DNA from: Chryseobacterium bernardetii
Lineage (GTDB): Bacteria > Bacteroidota > Bacteroidia > Flavobacteriales > Weeksellaceae
DNA length: 64,000 nucleotides
Reading direction: 5' to 3'
NCBI RefSeq assembly: GCF_003815975.1
Contig: NZ_CP033932.1
Location: 2,895,501 to 2,959,500 of the forward strand
Position 1 is the first letter of the stretch. The number at the start of each line of letters is the position of its first letter. Both the position numbers and the translations under genes were made by a program. The notes beneath the pieces are model-generated. The model worked only from the letters and a program-made list of their open reading frames with translations, had not been told where the DNA came from and searched no databases. This document shows positions 62,570 through 64,000 of the stretch, one piece after another.

Positions 62570-63484
62570 TTGAGTACTTATTTAACAATATTAGGTTTTA
62601 ATTCAGCGATTCCGACTATCAATTCCTCGCCCACAGCCCAGCTGCTGGAAATGGAAGAAAGACACTTCCTGATTGATTGTGGAGAAGGAACGCAGGTACA
62701 GCTGAGAAAAGCAAAAGCCAGATTTTCAAAAATCAACCATATTTTTATTTCCCACCTTCACGGAGATCATTGTTTTGGTCTTCCGGGACTTATTGCCTCC
62801 TTCCGTCTTTTGGGAAGAGAAAATCCATTGCATGTTTATGGCCCGAAAGGAATCAAAAAGATGCTGGAAACTATTTTTCAGATCACAGAAACCTATCGTG
62901 GTTTTGAGGTGGTTTACCATGAACTGGACAAAGATTATTCAGAAAAAATCTATGAAGATAATAGGGTAGAAGTATATACCATTCCTTTGGACCACAGAAT
63001 CTACTGTAACGGGTATCTTTTTAAAGAAAAACCCAAAGACAGGCACTTGAATATGAAGGAAATTGCTAAGTATAGCGAAATTGAATCATGTGATTATCAC
63101 AACATAAAAGCAGGAAAAGATTTTGTGCTAAGTGATGGTTATGTCCTTAAAAACGAGGTGTTAACCATTGATCCGGCTCCGTCAGTATCATATGCATTCT
63201 GTAGTGATACCCGCTACCTTGAAAGTGTTATTCCTATTATTAAAAATGCTACGGTTCTGTATCATGAATCTACTTTCCTGCATGATCTGAAGGAAATGGC
63301 AGATTATACAGGGCATACCACAGCCCTGGAAGCAGCAACCATTGCACAGAAAGCACAGGTTGGAAAACTCATCCTTGGGCATTTTTCCAACAGATATGCA
63401 GATTTAACAGTATTCACGGATGAAGCAAGAAACATTTTCCCTAATTCATTTCTGCCAAAAGCTTTGGAAAGTGTAAAAATTTAA
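62570..63484 (+). CDS. rnz: Ribonuclease Z
   Basis: A 304-residue tRNA 3'-processing endonuclease of the metallo-beta-lactamase fold. The zinc motif is ISHLHGDHCFGLPGLI, with CGEGTQVQLRKAK before it and the later His in YHESTFLHDLKEMADYTGHT and LGHFSNRYADL. The start is taken as the TTG at 62570, giving the typical MSTYLTILGFNSAIPTINSS beginning. The TIGR02757 gene follows after eight bases. Confidence 0.95.
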   Translation: MSTYLTILGFNSAIPTINSSPTAQLLEMEERHFLIDCGEGTQVQLRKAKARFSKINHIFISHLHGDHCFGLPGLIASFRLLGRENPLHVYGPKGIKKMLETIFQITETYRGFEVVYHELDKDYSEKIYEDNRVEVYTIPLDHRIYCNGYLFKEKPKDRHLNMKEIAKYSEIESCDYHNIKAGKDFVLSDGYVLKNEVLTIDPAPSVSYAFCSDTRYLESVIPIIKNATVLYHESTFLHDLKEMADYTGHTTALEAATIAQKAQVGKLILGHFSNRYADLTVFTDEARNIFPNSFLPKALESVKI

Positions 63485-63491
63485 AAGAATT

Positions 63492-64000
63492 ATGTTGAAG
63501 ATTGAAGAGCTTAGAGGTTTTCTGGACGAAAAGGCAGACCAGTATAATGCTCCTGATTTTATAGAAAATGACCCGATACAGATCCCGCATCGTTTCTCTT
63601 TAAAACAGGATATTGAAATTGCCGGTTTTCTGGCAGCCACTATTTCGTGGGGAAACAGGAAGTCCATTATCAATTCAGCAAATAAAATGCTGGATATTAT
63701 GGGGAATTCACCCTATGATTTTGTATTGAACCATTCTGAAAAAGATTTGAAGGATATTCAGGATAAAAGCATTCACAGAACCTTTAACGGAGAAGACTTT
63801 TCTTATTTTATAAGGCAGTTTAACAGGATTTATAAAGAAAATCAAAGTCTGGAAGAGCTGTTCAAAGTCAAAACTGCTGAAACCAATTTTCAGCATGCAA
63901 TAGAAAGGTTCAGAAACAGTTTTCTGGAGACCGGAAAACATAGAAGCCACAAGCATATCAGTTCACCTTATAAAAATTCTTCAGCCAAAAGAATCATCAT
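63492..64000 (+). CDS. TIGR02757 (DUF2400) family protein, partial at right edge
   Basis: The first 169 codons of an open frame from the ATG at 63492 to the window end. It begins MLKIEELRGFLDEKADQYNA and has IPHRFSLKQDIEIAGFLAAT and ISWGNRKSIINSANKMLDIM, the signature of this uncharacterised family. It follows rnz closely and is probably co-transcribed. The function is unknown. Confidence 0.9.
   Translation, partial: MLKIEELRGFLDEKADQYNAPDFIENDPIQIPHRFSLKQDIEIAGFLAATISWGNRKSIINSANKMLDIMGNSPYDFVLNHSEKDLKDIQDKSIHRTFNGEDFSYFIRQFNRIYKENQSLEELFKVKTAETNFQHAIERFRNSFLETGKHRSHKHISSPYKNSSAKRII

Overview
The window is an AT-rich chromosomal segment that looks like a member of the Flavobacteriia, most likely Chryseobacterium or a close relative. 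The support is: several secreted proteins ending in a type IX secretion (T9SS) sorting domain, -7 promoter boxes of the Bacteroidetes form TAnnTTTG, a release factor 2 gene without the usual frameshift, an E1 alpha-beta fusion dehydrogenase, and a DnaE with a fused proofreading exonuclease. The genus is an inference from protein resemblance; there is no rRNA in the window. I saw no tRNA, rRNA, CRISPR array or prophage.

Layout. 1-1476: 5' part of alaS. 1.7-4.2 kb: an ECF sigma factor, a small zinc-type anti-sigma protein, a DUF417 membrane protein and a membrane-anchored MsrA-MsrB fusion, which reads as one oxidative-stress unit. 4.5-9.7 kb: an odd AAA+ ATPase, an FAD oxidoreductase, prfB and a DedA protein. 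9.8-19.9 kb, mostly minus strand: esterase lipoprotein, SRPBCC protein, Crp-type regulator, TPR protein, dnaJ-grpE, mntH with a palindromic operator, a DUF937/OmpA protein and proS; a DUF808 membrane protein is on the plus strand. 20-28.9 kb: a Trp/Gly-rich lipoprotein with an OmpP1/FadL-type porin, ZIP transporter plus methyltransferase, THUMP RNA methyltransferase, glycosyltransferase, and a PLP gamma-lyase divergent from an Lrp regulator. 29-34.8 kb: bestrophin, fused branched-chain-type E1, a decayed copy of a T9SS tail and the intact T9SS subtilase. 35-39.8 kb: dnaE. 40-47.4 kb: two T9SS repeat proteins, a potassium channel and a secreted protein. 47.5-53.3 kb: Nif3-like protein, a coiled-coil protein that has lost its zinc ribbon, an acyl-CoA ligase and an acyl-CoA dehydrogenase. 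53.4-57.6 kb: two insertion sequences, an IS3-type element sitting in a terminator and an ISL3-type element that splits a J-domain gene with an 8-bp target duplication. 57.7-64 kb: prfC, two paralogous membrane proteins, a CPBP protease, a RdgB/HAM1-type pyrophosphatase, ribonuclease Z and the start of a TIGR02757 gene.

Most genes are ordinary housekeeping genes of the group. The parts that deserve a second look are the sigma/MsrAB stress unit, protein families that have lost metal ligands (MsrB, DnaJ zinc centre I, DnaE PHP domain, the DUF164-type zinc ribbon, ProRS tail), the AAA+ protein with a changed P-loop, the operator over the mntH start site, the recent IS insertions with their frameshift signals, and the duplicated and decayed T9SS tail. 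I did not find a clearly new multi-gene defence or biosynthetic system.
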